64,000 nucleotides of DNA from an uncultured bacterium. GTDB taxonomy: Bacteria; Bacillota; Clostridia; Lachnospirales; Lachnospiraceae. The position numbers and the translations under genes are program-made. The notes beneath the pieces were generated by a model, which worked only from the letters and a program-made list of their open reading frames with translations, had not been told where the DNA came from and did not search any database. Positions 18,529 through 27,302 of this stretch are shown piece by piece. The stretch's first letter is position 1, and each line of letters starts with the position of its first letter. The stretch lies in NCBI GenBank assembly GCA_947383005.1, contig CANDBT010000025.1, forward strand, positions 1 through 64,000. The letters are read 5' to 3'.

Positions 18529-19899
18529 ATGGAAAAAGTAAGCGTGGTTCTGCCTTGTTATAATCATGGAGAGTATGTGGGGGATGCAATAAGGAGCGTG
18601 CTGCAACAGACGTATTCAGAGTTTGAACTGTTTGTATTTGATAATGGATCTACAGATAATTCCTGGGAAGTGATTCAACAATTCACTGACCAGAGGATGA
18701 AAACTATCCGATTAGAACAGAATGATTTGCTGAAAGTAAAAAAGCAATTTATAAAAATGGCTTCAGGAAATTACTTTGCCATTATGCATTCGGATGATGT
18801 TTGGAAAAAGGAAAAACTGGAAAAGCAAATGGAGTTTTTCGGTAAAAATAAGGAAGCAAAAGTTTGTTTTACATGGTCTAAATTCGTCGATGCACGGTTG
18901 AACGATATTGAAGGGTGGGAAGAGCTCTTTTGTGAATATAATAAAACAGAACAGGGATGGTGGGATTCTTTTTTAACCCGTGCAAATCATTTGTCTTGCC
19001 CATCGTTTGTATGTGAAAGAAATATTTATATTAAATATTTTGGGAAATTATATCCTTATAGGCAAATCGCGGACTTTTACTGTTGGATGAAAATCCTGGA
19101 GGAAACTAATTTATATGTGATAGAGGAAATATTAGTAAATCAAAGGATTCATTATTTTGGTAAAAATATGAATGAAAGCTCACTTACGACAGAAAACGGG
19201 ATTAGGGTATCGATAGAATTAAGATATGCTATATATAAAATAATTGATGAAATGGAGGACAGGACATTTATCAAATATTTTTGTGCTCAAAACGAGCAAT
19301 ATTTACCTTTGACTCATCTTGATGTGCTTTGCAAAAAATTTATGTTTTTTATAGAAAGTAGCAAAAAATTTGTTGAGGAATTTGACAATGTAATCCGTTA
19401 TTATAATGTATATTTTGATTATGAGGAAAATGGACATGTATTTTATCAGTATTTGAACGATAAATATGGGTTTTCCCGAGATGATTTTTTCCTTTATGAG
19501 GCGAAAATGGAAGGGAGAGTTAGAATGCTTCAGTCTCGTCTTCATCGATGGGAGAGTTTGGAGAATACCGATTTTTCAACGATTAAATATCCGGATTCTG
19601 TCAGTATTTATGGATGCGGGCAAATCGGGAAAGCTTTTTATAAAAGGATAAGGGAATATTGCCATGTCGACCAGTTTATTGATAAAAACCCCAAACTGGA
19701 TTTTTATGAAGGAATTCCTGTGGTTACATTAGATAGGGCAAAATTAGATGAAAATTCATGGATTATCGTTGTCCCTTCTTATGATTTGAAGCAAATTATA
19801 GATCAAATTAAAACAAAACATAGTTGTGTAAATGACAAAAATATCATTGAGTTTGAAGCTTTTACAAAAAAGGGAAAAGCGTCGAAGATTGAATTTTAG
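18529..19899 (+). CDS. Family 2 glycosyltransferase with C-terminal Rossmann module
   Basis: GT-A domain at residues 1-230 with KVSVVLPCYNHGEYV, FVFDNGSTDNSWE and MHSDDVW (the DxD-type motif). The middle is helical. The locus module runs from about residue 355: SVSIYGCGQIGKAFY, QFIDKNPK, GIPVVTL, WIIVVPS. There is a good GGAGGG site before the ATG. An 86-bp gap separates it from the gene upstream. Sugar specificity is unknown. Confidence 0.85.
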   Translation: MEKVSVVLPCYNHGEYVGDAIRSVLQQTYSEFELFVFDNGSTDNSWEVIQQFTDQRMKTIRLEQNDLLKVKKQFIKMASGNYFAIMHSDDVWKKEKLEKQMEFFGKNKEAKVCFTWSKFVDARLNDIEGWEELFCEYNKTEQGWWDSFLTRANHLSCPSFVCERNIYIKYFGKLYPYRQIADFYCWMKILEETNLYVIEEILVNQRIHYFGKNMNESSLTTENGIRVSIELRYAIYKIIDEMEDRTFIKYFCAQNEQYLPLTHLDVLCKKFMFFIESSKKFVEEFDNVIRYYNVYFDYEENGHVFYQYLNDKYGFSRDDFFLYEAKMEGRVRMLQSRLHRWESLENTDFSTIKYPDSVSIYGCGQIGKAFYKRIREYCHVDQFIDKNPKLDFYEGIPVVTLDRAKLDENSWIIVVPSYDLKQIIDQIKTKHSCVNDKNIIEFEAFTKKGKASKIEF

Positions 19900-20036
19900 C
19901 AGGGCAGGGGATATTGGATGCCTGGGCGGAAGAAAATAGTTACATTTTATATTCAGAGCATACTGATTTGCCAAATGATTGGGGACTGCAAAAATATGGG
20001 AACTATATTGGTAAATCATTTGGCTCATGGGTATAA
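19893..20036 (+). pseudogene. Possible 3' remnant of a lost gene
   Basis: A 47-codon open frame lies between two glycosyltransferase genes. It reads ILAGQGILDAWAEENSYIL, then LYSEHTDLPNDWGLQKY and ends GKSFGSWV-stop at 20034-20036. It has protein-like composition, no ribosome binding site, and is closed by an upstream TGA. It overlaps the first codons of the next annotated frame. It looks like the C-terminus left after deletion or replacement of a gene; the family is not recognised. Confidence 0.3.
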
Positions 20037-20068
20037 CAGCAAACGAAGATAAAAGGTATATAGATGTT

Positions 20069-21370
20069 ATGAAAAACGCAAATGTAGCTTTATGCATACC
20101 GACTTACAACCGTCCGCAGATAATTCAGGAATTTATGGAAAAGCATATTGGGCGTTATATCAAACATGGTTTTGAAATCTTTGTCTATGATTCCAGCGAG
20201 AGTCCGGATACGGAGGTTATCGTCCGTAAGGCAATGGAACACTGTGACATGCTGCATTTTATCAAAATTGATTCAGCCATGCATTCCAATATGAAAATGT
20301 ATCATATATTTAAAGAATTTGGAAGTAAGCAGGAATATGATTATTTGTGGATATGTGGTGATGCAGTAAGCTGGTCGGAACGTGTGCTGGAATCGGTAAA
20401 TTCTTGTATTGATCAAGGGTATGATATGATTATCCCCAACCACCATGATGTTGAAAAGCTTGGAGATAAAATATATGCCGATAAAAACCGATTTTTTTTG
20501 GATTGCGCATGGCAGATGACTCTATATGGAGCAACAATAGTCAGGGTTCCGACTGTATTGACAGACGTAGATTGGCCATATTTAATAGAAAAATATGCTG
20601 TCCCGGATTCGATTAATCTTTCTCATGTCGCCTTTTATTTTGAAAAGATCAGTGTGATGGAGAAATGGAAAGCCATACATTTATCGTTTGCAGAATCCGA
20701 TATTATTGTATCGCCTTTGAAAAAAGCCTCGGGCTGGAAGCAGGAGACTTTTTACGTTTGGTGCCATTGCTGGCCGACGATGATAAACAGGCTTCCGGGA
20801 TGTTATAAGAATAAAAATAAGAAAAAGGTAATTAGGAAAAATGGCGTTAATTCTATGATATTGTCATATTCGAACTTAAAGACGCTGAGGGCAGAGAATA
20901 TTTTCAATTCATCGGTTTATCGGCAGTATAGAGGAAAGTGGCATAGTTTAACTACAGTACCCGTATTATCATTATGGTTTTTATCCGTCATTCCGCAGGA
21001 AGCGGCGCTGGATTTTTGGCGTTATATAAAAACCATGTGGCTTAAGGCAAAGATAAAGAGATTCTGCCATCGTTTTGAATGCGTCTATATATATGGAGCA
21101 GGGGTAAAGGCGAAAAGATATACAAGATATTTAGAAGAGATGGGTCTTGAATTTGAAGGATATATGATATCAGGAGAGCCCAAGAAAACAGAGACAACGG
21201 GACAGTATGAAATCATTAGGTTTTCGCCGGATATATTGGCGGACGGAAAAACAGGAATATTGTTAGCATTGAATAAGGAAAATACAAAAGAAGTAATCAA
21301 TAGTACTTTGCGCAAGGTTAAAAACCGGATCATTTTTAGTGAATTTCTGCTGTGGAGGGGATTTTTATGA
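20069..21370 (+). CDS. Glycosyltransferase 2-like protein with C-terminal Rossmann module
   Basis: MKNANVALCIPTYNRPQII opens a GT-A-like domain, followed by FEIFVYDSS and LWICGDAVSW, a replacement for the DxD site. The classic acidic pair is weaker than in its neighbours, so activity is less certain. The C-terminal module starts near 21080: FECVYIYGAGVKAKRY, then LLALNKENTKEV. ATG 20069 is preferred; ATG 20027 lies inside the remnant frame and has no ribosome binding site. The stop overlaps the next start as ATGA. Confidence 0.78.
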   Translation: MKNANVALCIPTYNRPQIIQEFMEKHIGRYIKHGFEIFVYDSSESPDTEVIVRKAMEHCDMLHFIKIDSAMHSNMKMYHIFKEFGSKQEYDYLWICGDAVSWSERVLESVNSCIDQGYDMIIPNHHDVEKLGDKIYADKNRFFLDCAWQMTLYGATIVRVPTVLTDVDWPYLIEKYAVPDSINLSHVAFYFEKISVMEKWKAIHLSFAESDIIVSPLKKASGWKQETFYVWCHCWPTMINRLPGCYKNKNKKKVIRKNGVNSMILSYSNLKTLRAENIFNSSVYRQYRGKWHSLTTVPVLSLWFLSVIPQEAALDFWRYIKTMWLKAKIKRFCHRFECVYIYGAGVKAKRYTRYLEEMGLEFEGYMISGEPKKTETTGQYEIIRFSPDILADGKTGILLALNKENTKEVINSTLRKVKNRIIFSEFLLWRGFL

Positions 21371-22695
21371 GAAAAGTGTCAATAATTGTGCCTGTCTACA
21401 ACGTAGAATGTTATTTGGAACAATGTCTGGAAAGCGCTTTGGCCCAGACGATGAGGGAGATTGAAATAATCTGTATCAACGATGGATCTACCGACGGTTC
21501 ATTACCGATATTAAAAAGAATAGCGCATAGAGACAGTCGCGTCAGGATAGTTGACAAACCGAATTCCGGGTATGGAAAGGCCATGAATATCGGTATTGAC
21601 CTTGCGAGAGGAAAGTATTTGTTTTTTTTGGAAAGTGATGATTTTATTTTGCCGGAATTATGTGAAACGCTATATGAATTATGTGAGAAGCATGCACTGG
21701 ATATGATTAAAACCGATTATTATGAATTTAAGACTCTGGGAGATCGCGTGTGTGCCAGATATAAGAAAGCTTCAGGAGCCGATACATACCATCATGTAAT
21801 CGATTGTCAGAAAAACAGAGTGGTGTTTCGTTCGGCTATGTATACGTGGTCCTGCATGTATAACCGGGAATTTATTAACAAATATCAGATTCGGCATCAG
21901 GAGACGCCGGGAGCATCTTATCAGGATAACGGATTCTGGTTTCAGACGCTGATGTACTGCAGGAGAATATATTTGTTGGATCAGGCTTTTTACCTGTATA
22001 GGCAAGACAATCCCAATTCTTCGATTCACAGCAAAGAAAAGGTCTATGCTTTTTCTGAGGAATATGCATTTATTCGAAAAAAAATAGAAAATTATCCTGG
22101 TGACAGAGATATTCTTTTAAGAATTTGCGCTTATTTTAATCTGACCCATAATATGACGAGTCTTACCAGAGTAGATAAAAAATACACAGAAGAGTTGCTT
22201 CAGCTTATTTTGCACGATTTTTTGGTTTATCGAAAAAAAGAGGCATGGAACATACGGGAATTGGACGCGGAGTTCATGAAAAAACTTATGCTTTGTCTGA
22301 CTGAACCGGAGAAACTGAAAGCCAGAATATGGAAATATATCGACTGGAATTCCAATCGCTTGTCGCTTTTGGCCCAGTATGATACGTACATTCTTTATGG
22401 TGCGGGAGTGTTTGCAGAAAAATTGCTATTTGAACTGGAAGAGTGTAAAATTTGGAATAAAAAAATATTATGCGGAGTAACGGCAGTAAAAAATAAAGGA
22501 GAAACATTAAACGGCATGGAAATACAGCCGATACAGGATTTGATGCAGTACAAAGATACAGCATTAGTGATTATATGTGCAAAAAAAGATACAGAAAATT
22601 ATAAACAGATGAGCAGTAATTTAAGAAGATGGGGCGTAAAAAATGTTATTTATTCTCAGGAATTGATAGCAAATGATCTTTGGCCGTTTTTATGA
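21367..22695 (+). CDS. Family 2 glycosyltransferase with C-terminal Rossmann module
   Basis: Typical GT2: VSIIVPVYNVECYLEQCLES, IICINDGSTDGS, DKPNSGYGKAMNIGI and FLESDDFI. This layout is that of inverting transferases acting on lipid- or polymer-linked acceptors. The middle third carries the SSIHSKEK region often seen in this subgroup. The locus module begins at about residue 335: YILYGAGVFAEKLLFEL, then TALVIICAKKD. The start forms an ATGA overlap with the previous stop, behind GGAGGGG. Confidence 0.87.
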   Translation: MRKVSIIVPVYNVECYLEQCLESALAQTMREIEIICINDGSTDGSLPILKRIAHRDSRVRIVDKPNSGYGKAMNIGIDLARGKYLFFLESDDFILPELCETLYELCEKHALDMIKTDYYEFKTLGDRVCARYKKASGADTYHHVIDCQKNRVVFRSAMYTWSCMYNREFINKYQIRHQETPGASYQDNGFWFQTLMYCRRIYLLDQAFYLYRQDNPNSSIHSKEKVYAFSEEYAFIRKKIENYPGDRDILLRICAYFNLTHNMTSLTRVDKKYTEELLQLILHDFLVYRKKEAWNIRELDAEFMKKLMLCLTEPEKLKARIWKYIDWNSNRLSLLAQYDTYILYGAGVFAEKLLFELEECKIWNKKILCGVTAVKNKGETLNGMEIQPIQDLMQYKDTALVIICAKKDTENYKQMSSNLRRWGVKNVIYSQELIANDLWPFL

Positions 22696-22728
22696 TTGCC
22701 GTAAACGGCGGAAAGGCTGAATAGTACA

Positions 22729-25023
22729 GTGGTATATTCTTTTGATGTTTTTGATACCTTAATAACAAGAAGCACGGTTACACCGACAGGTATTTTTGCC
22801 GTTATGCAGAGGCTGATGGGAGACAACGGCGAGCTGGACGGTTTTGTGAAGAATCATTTTTATGAGCTGCGGATAGGGGCAGAGCAGGTGGCCCGGAATA
22901 CATACTGCAGGCAAGGAATTGAAGATGTTACTTTGGAACAGATATATAGCGTTTTAGTAAACGGGCATAAAATTTCACCAAGCCAGGCTGTTTATTTGCA
23001 GAGTTTGGAGAGACAGACAGAAATTGATTATGTATACGGAATTCCTCAAAACATAGCCCGTTTGAAGGGGCTGGTAGAAAACCATCAGAAAGTGCTTTTG
23101 ATTTCCGATATGTATTTGGATGCAGATACAATACGGAAGATGCTGATAAAAGCAGATCCGGTTTTTGAAGAAATCCCTCTGTATGTATCTTCGGATATAG
23201 AGAAAAAGAATAAATATTCAGGAAATCTATTCAGGTTAGTAAAGGAAAAAGAACATCTGGAATATCATGACTGGATACATTTTGGCGATAATGTGCATTC
23301 GGATTTTGAAGTGCCTAAAAGTTTGGGGATTTCCTGTGAATTGTATTTGCCGGAACAGTTGCAGGATATAGAGAAGAACTATTTCAAAAATGGGGATAGT
23401 GATGCAGGAAAGCAGTTAATGCTGGGCGCAGTAAAGCTTGCACGCCTTCGGGGAGAAAAAAATAACGCTTATATTTTGGGATGCACGATAGGAGGGCCGA
23501 TGCTCTGTCCTTATGTCAAGTGGCTGTTGGAGGATTGTGTAAAGAGAGGGATACAACGGCTTTATTTTATAGCAAGAGACGGTTATATATTGAAAGAGAT
23601 CGCAGATATATGGATAAGACAGGAGAATTTGCCGGTATTCACCCGATATATTTATGGCTCAAGGAAGGCATGGAGAATTCCGGATACAGAGAATCTTAAA
23701 AATGAGATAACGGCAATTTTTGAGGGGGCTTATAAGGACAGAATTTTCGGCCTCTCGGATATGGCCGATTTTTTTCAGGTGGAAGAACAGGCATTGAAAG
23801 AATTTCTTCCGGAAAAACTATGTGACAAGCAGTTGGTTTGGAATATACCTGTCGTAACAATAGTTCTAAATAGTCTCTTAAATCATCCTGATTTTCTGAA
23901 TCAGCTTTGCCATATTTATGATTCGAAAAGAAAATTGCTCATAGAATATTTGCAGCAGGAAGTAGACGTCCATGATGACAAATTTGCTTTTGTAGATTTG
24001 GCAGGAACAGGTCTTACACAGGAATTTTTGGCAAAAGCATTGGGATGTTTTTATAAAGGAAAAGTAAAAAATTATTTTTACCGTTTGGATCAAATAAACA
24101 ATGGTATATGTGATTATTATGTGTTTTATCCGAATTTTATTCCTCATTATGTATTGCTGGAAATGCTGTGCAGAGCACCTCATGAACAGACAATCGGGTA
24201 TCAAAAAGCAGAGAGCGGAGATGTTTTGCCGGTTTTTTCTAATGTAGATGCCCAGGCGATAATTAATCACCAAGTACCCCAATTTATCGAGGGAGCTAAA
24301 CAATTTGCCGGGATTTACGAAAAAGTATTGAATAAAAATCGAGAGTTTTCTGGTGTGATTAATTGCATATTACCCTATTTAAACTACATTTATAACGAGT
24401 CGGATGAAATACTGCTGGATTATTTTGGGGACATGCCCGATATGCTGACAGGGCGGGAAAAACAGGTAATGTTATATGGCCCGAAACTGTCGGATAAAGA
24501 AATTAAGAAAATATTTTGGTATAGAGAAAACGTAGCGCCTGAGTATTTTTATCGGGGTTCTTCGCTGAAATATTCGTTACTGAGATGCAGCGGGAAGCAA
24601 AAAAGGAAAATAGAGCAATATAAAAAATTTTACCATTCGCCATGGGGGAAATTTTGCCGGAAAACTTACACATGTTTTTGCGGCAAATCTGATTTTCGTA
24701 CGGCAAATGTGTTTGATTGTATCCGGCAGAATATTATTATCTATGGGGCGGGCAAAGTAGGACAGCGTTTTTATCGTCAGATCACAGGTAAAGATAAAGT
24801 AAATGGGATTCGATATTCGTCCTCGGTAGTATTGTGGGTAGACAGAAATTATCAGGAATATCAAAGTGAAGGGATGCCGGTAGCCAGTCCGTCAGAGGTT
24901 ATTAAACATGATTATCAGCAATTGATTATAGCAATAGCAAAGAAGGAAACAGCAGACAATATTCGAAAATATCTGTTGGAGTTAGGGGTAAGGGAAGAGA
25001 AAATTTTTTGGCTTAGACAGTAA
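22729..25023 (+). CDS. HAD-superfamily protein with C-terminal Rossmann module
   Basis: GTG start. Residues 1-225 are a HAD hydrolase: YSFDVFDTLITR (nucleophile and acid/base Asp), LLISDMYLD (motif II) and HFGDNVHSDFEVPKSLGI (motif IV). Residues 230-640 are a long uncharacterised region with IQRLYFIARDGYILKEI and FVDLAGTGLTQEFL, seen in large HAD proteins of polysaccharide loci. The locus module starts at about residue 668: NIIIYGAGKVGQRFY, VVLWVDRNYQ, GMPVASP, LIIAIAKKE. It probably dephosphorylates a sugar phosphate or acts in transfer; the role of the middle region is unknown. Confidence 0.75.
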   Translation: MVYSFDVFDTLITRSTVTPTGIFAVMQRLMGDNGELDGFVKNHFYELRIGAEQVARNTYCRQGIEDVTLEQIYSVLVNGHKISPSQAVYLQSLERQTEIDYVYGIPQNIARLKGLVENHQKVLLISDMYLDADTIRKMLIKADPVFEEIPLYVSSDIEKKNKYSGNLFRLVKEKEHLEYHDWIHFGDNVHSDFEVPKSLGISCELYLPEQLQDIEKNYFKNGDSDAGKQLMLGAVKLARLRGEKNNAYILGCTIGGPMLCPYVKWLLEDCVKRGIQRLYFIARDGYILKEIADIWIRQENLPVFTRYIYGSRKAWRIPDTENLKNEITAIFEGAYKDRIFGLSDMADFFQVEEQALKEFLPEKLCDKQLVWNIPVVTIVLNSLLNHPDFLNQLCHIYDSKRKLLIEYLQQEVDVHDDKFAFVDLAGTGLTQEFLAKALGCFYKGKVKNYFYRLDQINNGICDYYVFYPNFIPHYVLLEMLCRAPHEQTIGYQKAESGDVLPVFSNVDAQAIINHQVPQFIEGAKQFAGIYEKVLNKNREFSGVINCILPYLNYIYNESDEILLDYFGDMPDMLTGREKQVMLYGPKLSDKEIKKIFWYRENVAPEYFYRGSSLKYSLLRCSGKQKRKIEQYKKFYHSPWGKFCRKTYTCFCGKSDFRTANVFDCIRQNIIIYGAGKVGQRFYRQITGKDKVNGIRYSSSVVLWVDRNYQEYQSEGMPVASPSEVIKHDYQQLIIAIAKKETADNIRKYLLELGVREEKIFWLRQ

Positions 25024-25089
25024 CTCCCATGCCTGCCATCAGATACCACCATAAATGAAAGGGGTTTATAGGTAAGAGAGGATAGAAAC

Positions 25090-26130
25090 ATGGAAAAATT
25101 CACCAATACAACTAAAAATATTTATGACCATCTGCAGGATAGACAGTCAAAATTTTTCTTTGAAAACAGGCTGCTATATACCTTGACTGGTGATTACCAA
25201 TATATCCAGCGGATAATAGCGGTGTTGCCGCAAAAAAAAGAGTTAGATCGAGCGATCGAATTTTGTAAAAGTCAGACAAATAACGTGGTGATTTACGGAG
25301 CAGGCAATGATCTTTCAATTTTATCGGATTTGTATCCTGATTTTCCTATCCGCCTTATCTGCGACAGCAGCCAGGCCAAACAAAAAGCTGGGTGGCGCGG
25401 GATTCCGGTGATGTCCCCTGACGAGTTGATTAAGATAAAAAATAATATATACGTCGCTATAAATACTTCCGCATACCACAAAGAAATCGCTCAATTTTTA
25501 GGGAAAAACGGTTTCCCCAAAGAGAGGATTATCAACCTGGGCGCGATAACCGATGCCTTGTATTCCAGGCAATACTTTGACAGGGATATTATGGTTCCCC
25601 GATCGGGAGAGGTATTTGTTGATGGCGGATGTTTTAACTGCAATACGGACAGGGAATTTGTAAAATGGTGTTCCGGAAATTACGAAAAGATATATGCTTT
25701 TGAACCCGATCCGGCAAATTATCAATATTGTTTGAAACAATGCGAAAAAGAGGAAATCCGGAATATTGAAATTTATGATAAGGGATTATGGGATAAGGAG
25801 GCAGAGCTGTCCTTTGAGGAAACCGGGGGGCAGGGTTCAAAAATAGGAGAGGGTACTGCCGTTATTTCTGCGACATCTATTGACACCGTTGCAGGAGATC
25901 ATCCGATATCGTTTATTAAGCTGGATGTGGAGGGGGCAGAGTTGAGGGCATTGCAGGGAGCAGAGCGGATCATTTGCCGGGATCATCCGCGTATGGCAGT
26001 TTGCGTATATCACAAACCGCAGGATATTATTGAAATACCGGAATATATTTTGAAGTTGGATGACCGCTATAAACTTTATATCCGACATTATCAAATGAGC
26101 CCGTGTGAAACGGTAGTGTACGCTTTGTAA
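25090..26130 (+). CDS. Rossmann module + FkbM-family methyltransferase
   Basis: Residues 1-60 are a helical lead. Residues 62-155 are the locus module: NVVIYGAGNDLSIL, RLICDSSQAK, GIPVMSP, IYVAINTSAYH. Residues 170-340 are FkbM methyltransferase: VFVDGGCFNCNTD, YAFEPDPANY, ATSIDTVAGDHPISFIKLDVEGAE, ALQGAERII. It likely O-methylates a sugar or chain end using SAM. The module sits upstream of the catalytic domain, unlike in most glycosyltransferases here. Composition is intermediate between the AT-rich core and the GC-richer right flank. Confidence 0.85.
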   Translation: MEKFTNTTKNIYDHLQDRQSKFFFENRLLYTLTGDYQYIQRIIAVLPQKKELDRAIEFCKSQTNNVVIYGAGNDLSILSDLYPDFPIRLICDSSQAKQKAGWRGIPVMSPDELIKIKNNIYVAINTSAYHKEIAQFLGKNGFPKERIINLGAITDALYSRQYFDRDIMVPRSGEVFVDGGCFNCNTDREFVKWCSGNYEKIYAFEPDPANYQYCLKQCEKEEIRNIEIYDKGLWDKEAELSFEETGGQGSKIGEGTAVISATSIDTVAGDHPISFIKLDVEGAELRALQGAERIICRDHPRMAVCVYHKPQDIIEIPEYILKLDDRYKLYIRHYQMSPCETVVYAL

Positions 26131-26207
26131 ATCCTTTAGCGCCTTTCTTTAAACAGTAAAAAACAAAAATAAAACGTCGCTTATTTGGAGGAAATATCAT
26201 CAACAAC

Positions 26208-26957
26208 ATGAATAATCATAAAGTAATACAACAACCAAAAAAGTATAAGCGGGGATATGTCCCCGGCGTGTTTGATCTGTTCCATATCGGGCATTTGAAC
26301 TTAATCCGACGGGCAAAAGAGCAGAGCGAATATTTGCTGGCAGGAGTTTTGACGGATGAGTTGGTTGTACATTTTAAAGGGAAAAAGCCCTGTATCCCTT
26401 TCGAGGAACGGATAGCTATTGTTGCGGCTTTGAGGGACGTTGACCAGGTGGTCAAGGTGGATTTTTCCAACACAATTAAAATGGATGCCTGGAAAATGTA
26501 CCATTATGATGCGTATTTTTCAGGGGATGATCATGGGAGTGAATGGGATGAGGAAAGAAAAGCTCTTCAGTCTGTCGGTTCCGATATCGTATTTCTGTCT
26601 TACACCCAAGGAACCAGCTCCACATGGATCCGCCAGGAGCTCCAGGAGCAAAAAAGGAAGGAGCGGCTGTATCTGTTTGGGGCAGGAAGAATCGGCCAGC
26701 GGACGATAAGGCAGATGCGGCTGGAAGGCAGGGACGAGGAGTGGGAAATTGCCGGTTTTTTGGATAATCAGCGTGAAAAACGGCTGACCCGTGTGGATGG
26801 GTTGCCGGTATACGGTCCAGAGGATTTGCGGACTCTGGAACGGGAAGACAGTTTTACTGTGGCAGTCACGATGAAGGATAAAGAAGCTGCTTATAAACAG
26901 CTTACCAGCCTGGGGCTGGAAGGGCAGTTGCGGCTTGTGGACGCCCAAAATCTGTGA
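26208..26957 (+). CDS. TagD-like cytidylyltransferase with C-terminal Rossmann module
   Basis: Residues 12-145 are a cytidylyltransferase (GVFDLFHIGH; late YTQGTSSTWIRQ). Residues 150-248 are the locus module: LYLFGAGRIGQRTI, IAGFLDNQREK, GLPVYGPEDL, FTVAVTMKD. It is closely related to the enzyme at 6066 but has the extra module and GC-richer codons. It would supply a CDP-linked building block. A GGAGG at 26186-26190 is 17 nt from the ATG, which is long. Confidence 0.86.
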   Translation: MNNHKVIQQPKKYKRGYVPGVFDLFHIGHLNLIRRAKEQSEYLLAGVLTDELVVHFKGKKPCIPFEERIAIVAALRDVDQVVKVDFSNTIKMDAWKMYHYDAYFSGDDHGSEWDEERKALQSVGSDIVFLSYTQGTSSTWIRQELQEQKRKERLYLFGAGRIGQRTIRQMRLEGRDEEWEIAGFLDNQREKRLTRVDGLPVYGPEDLRTLEREDSFTVAVTMKDKEAAYKQLTSLGLEGQLRLVDAQNL

Positions 26958-27302
26958 TGCAATGTTTTATAAGATCCTACGCTATTTCCCATTGGGTTCT
27001 GGAACAAATATTATCAATCTGCGCGACTATGGGGCGGAAAGCCCTGCTATAGGGCGAAAAGCTGGTTCTGCAGACCGGCTGTGCCGTTGAAGGCTCTTAT
27101 CGTGCTAATGTATATATAGCATATTGATTTAATGAAACGCCTTCTTTTTCCGCTTCCATCGCTAAAATTGTTTTGAGAAGCAATATTGATCAATATGGAA
27201 GTTTATTTAGGCCGCTTATCAATGATTTTTGAGGAAGCGCCAGAATTTTTGCAGGGCATCCCAAAATCAAATATATCACGGAATAGGTGGTGAAGGAGGG
27301 GT
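26958..27302. other. 345-bp gap with short open frames only; right edge of the AT-rich cassette
   Basis: No convincing gene. Two short plus-strand frames look protein-like but have no ribosome binding site: 26962-27090 (MFYKILRYFPLGSG start, 42 codons) and 27195-27293 (MEVYLGRLSMIFEEAP start, 32 codons). They may be remnants of deleted genes. No terminator hairpin or strong promoter was seen. Confidence 0.4.
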
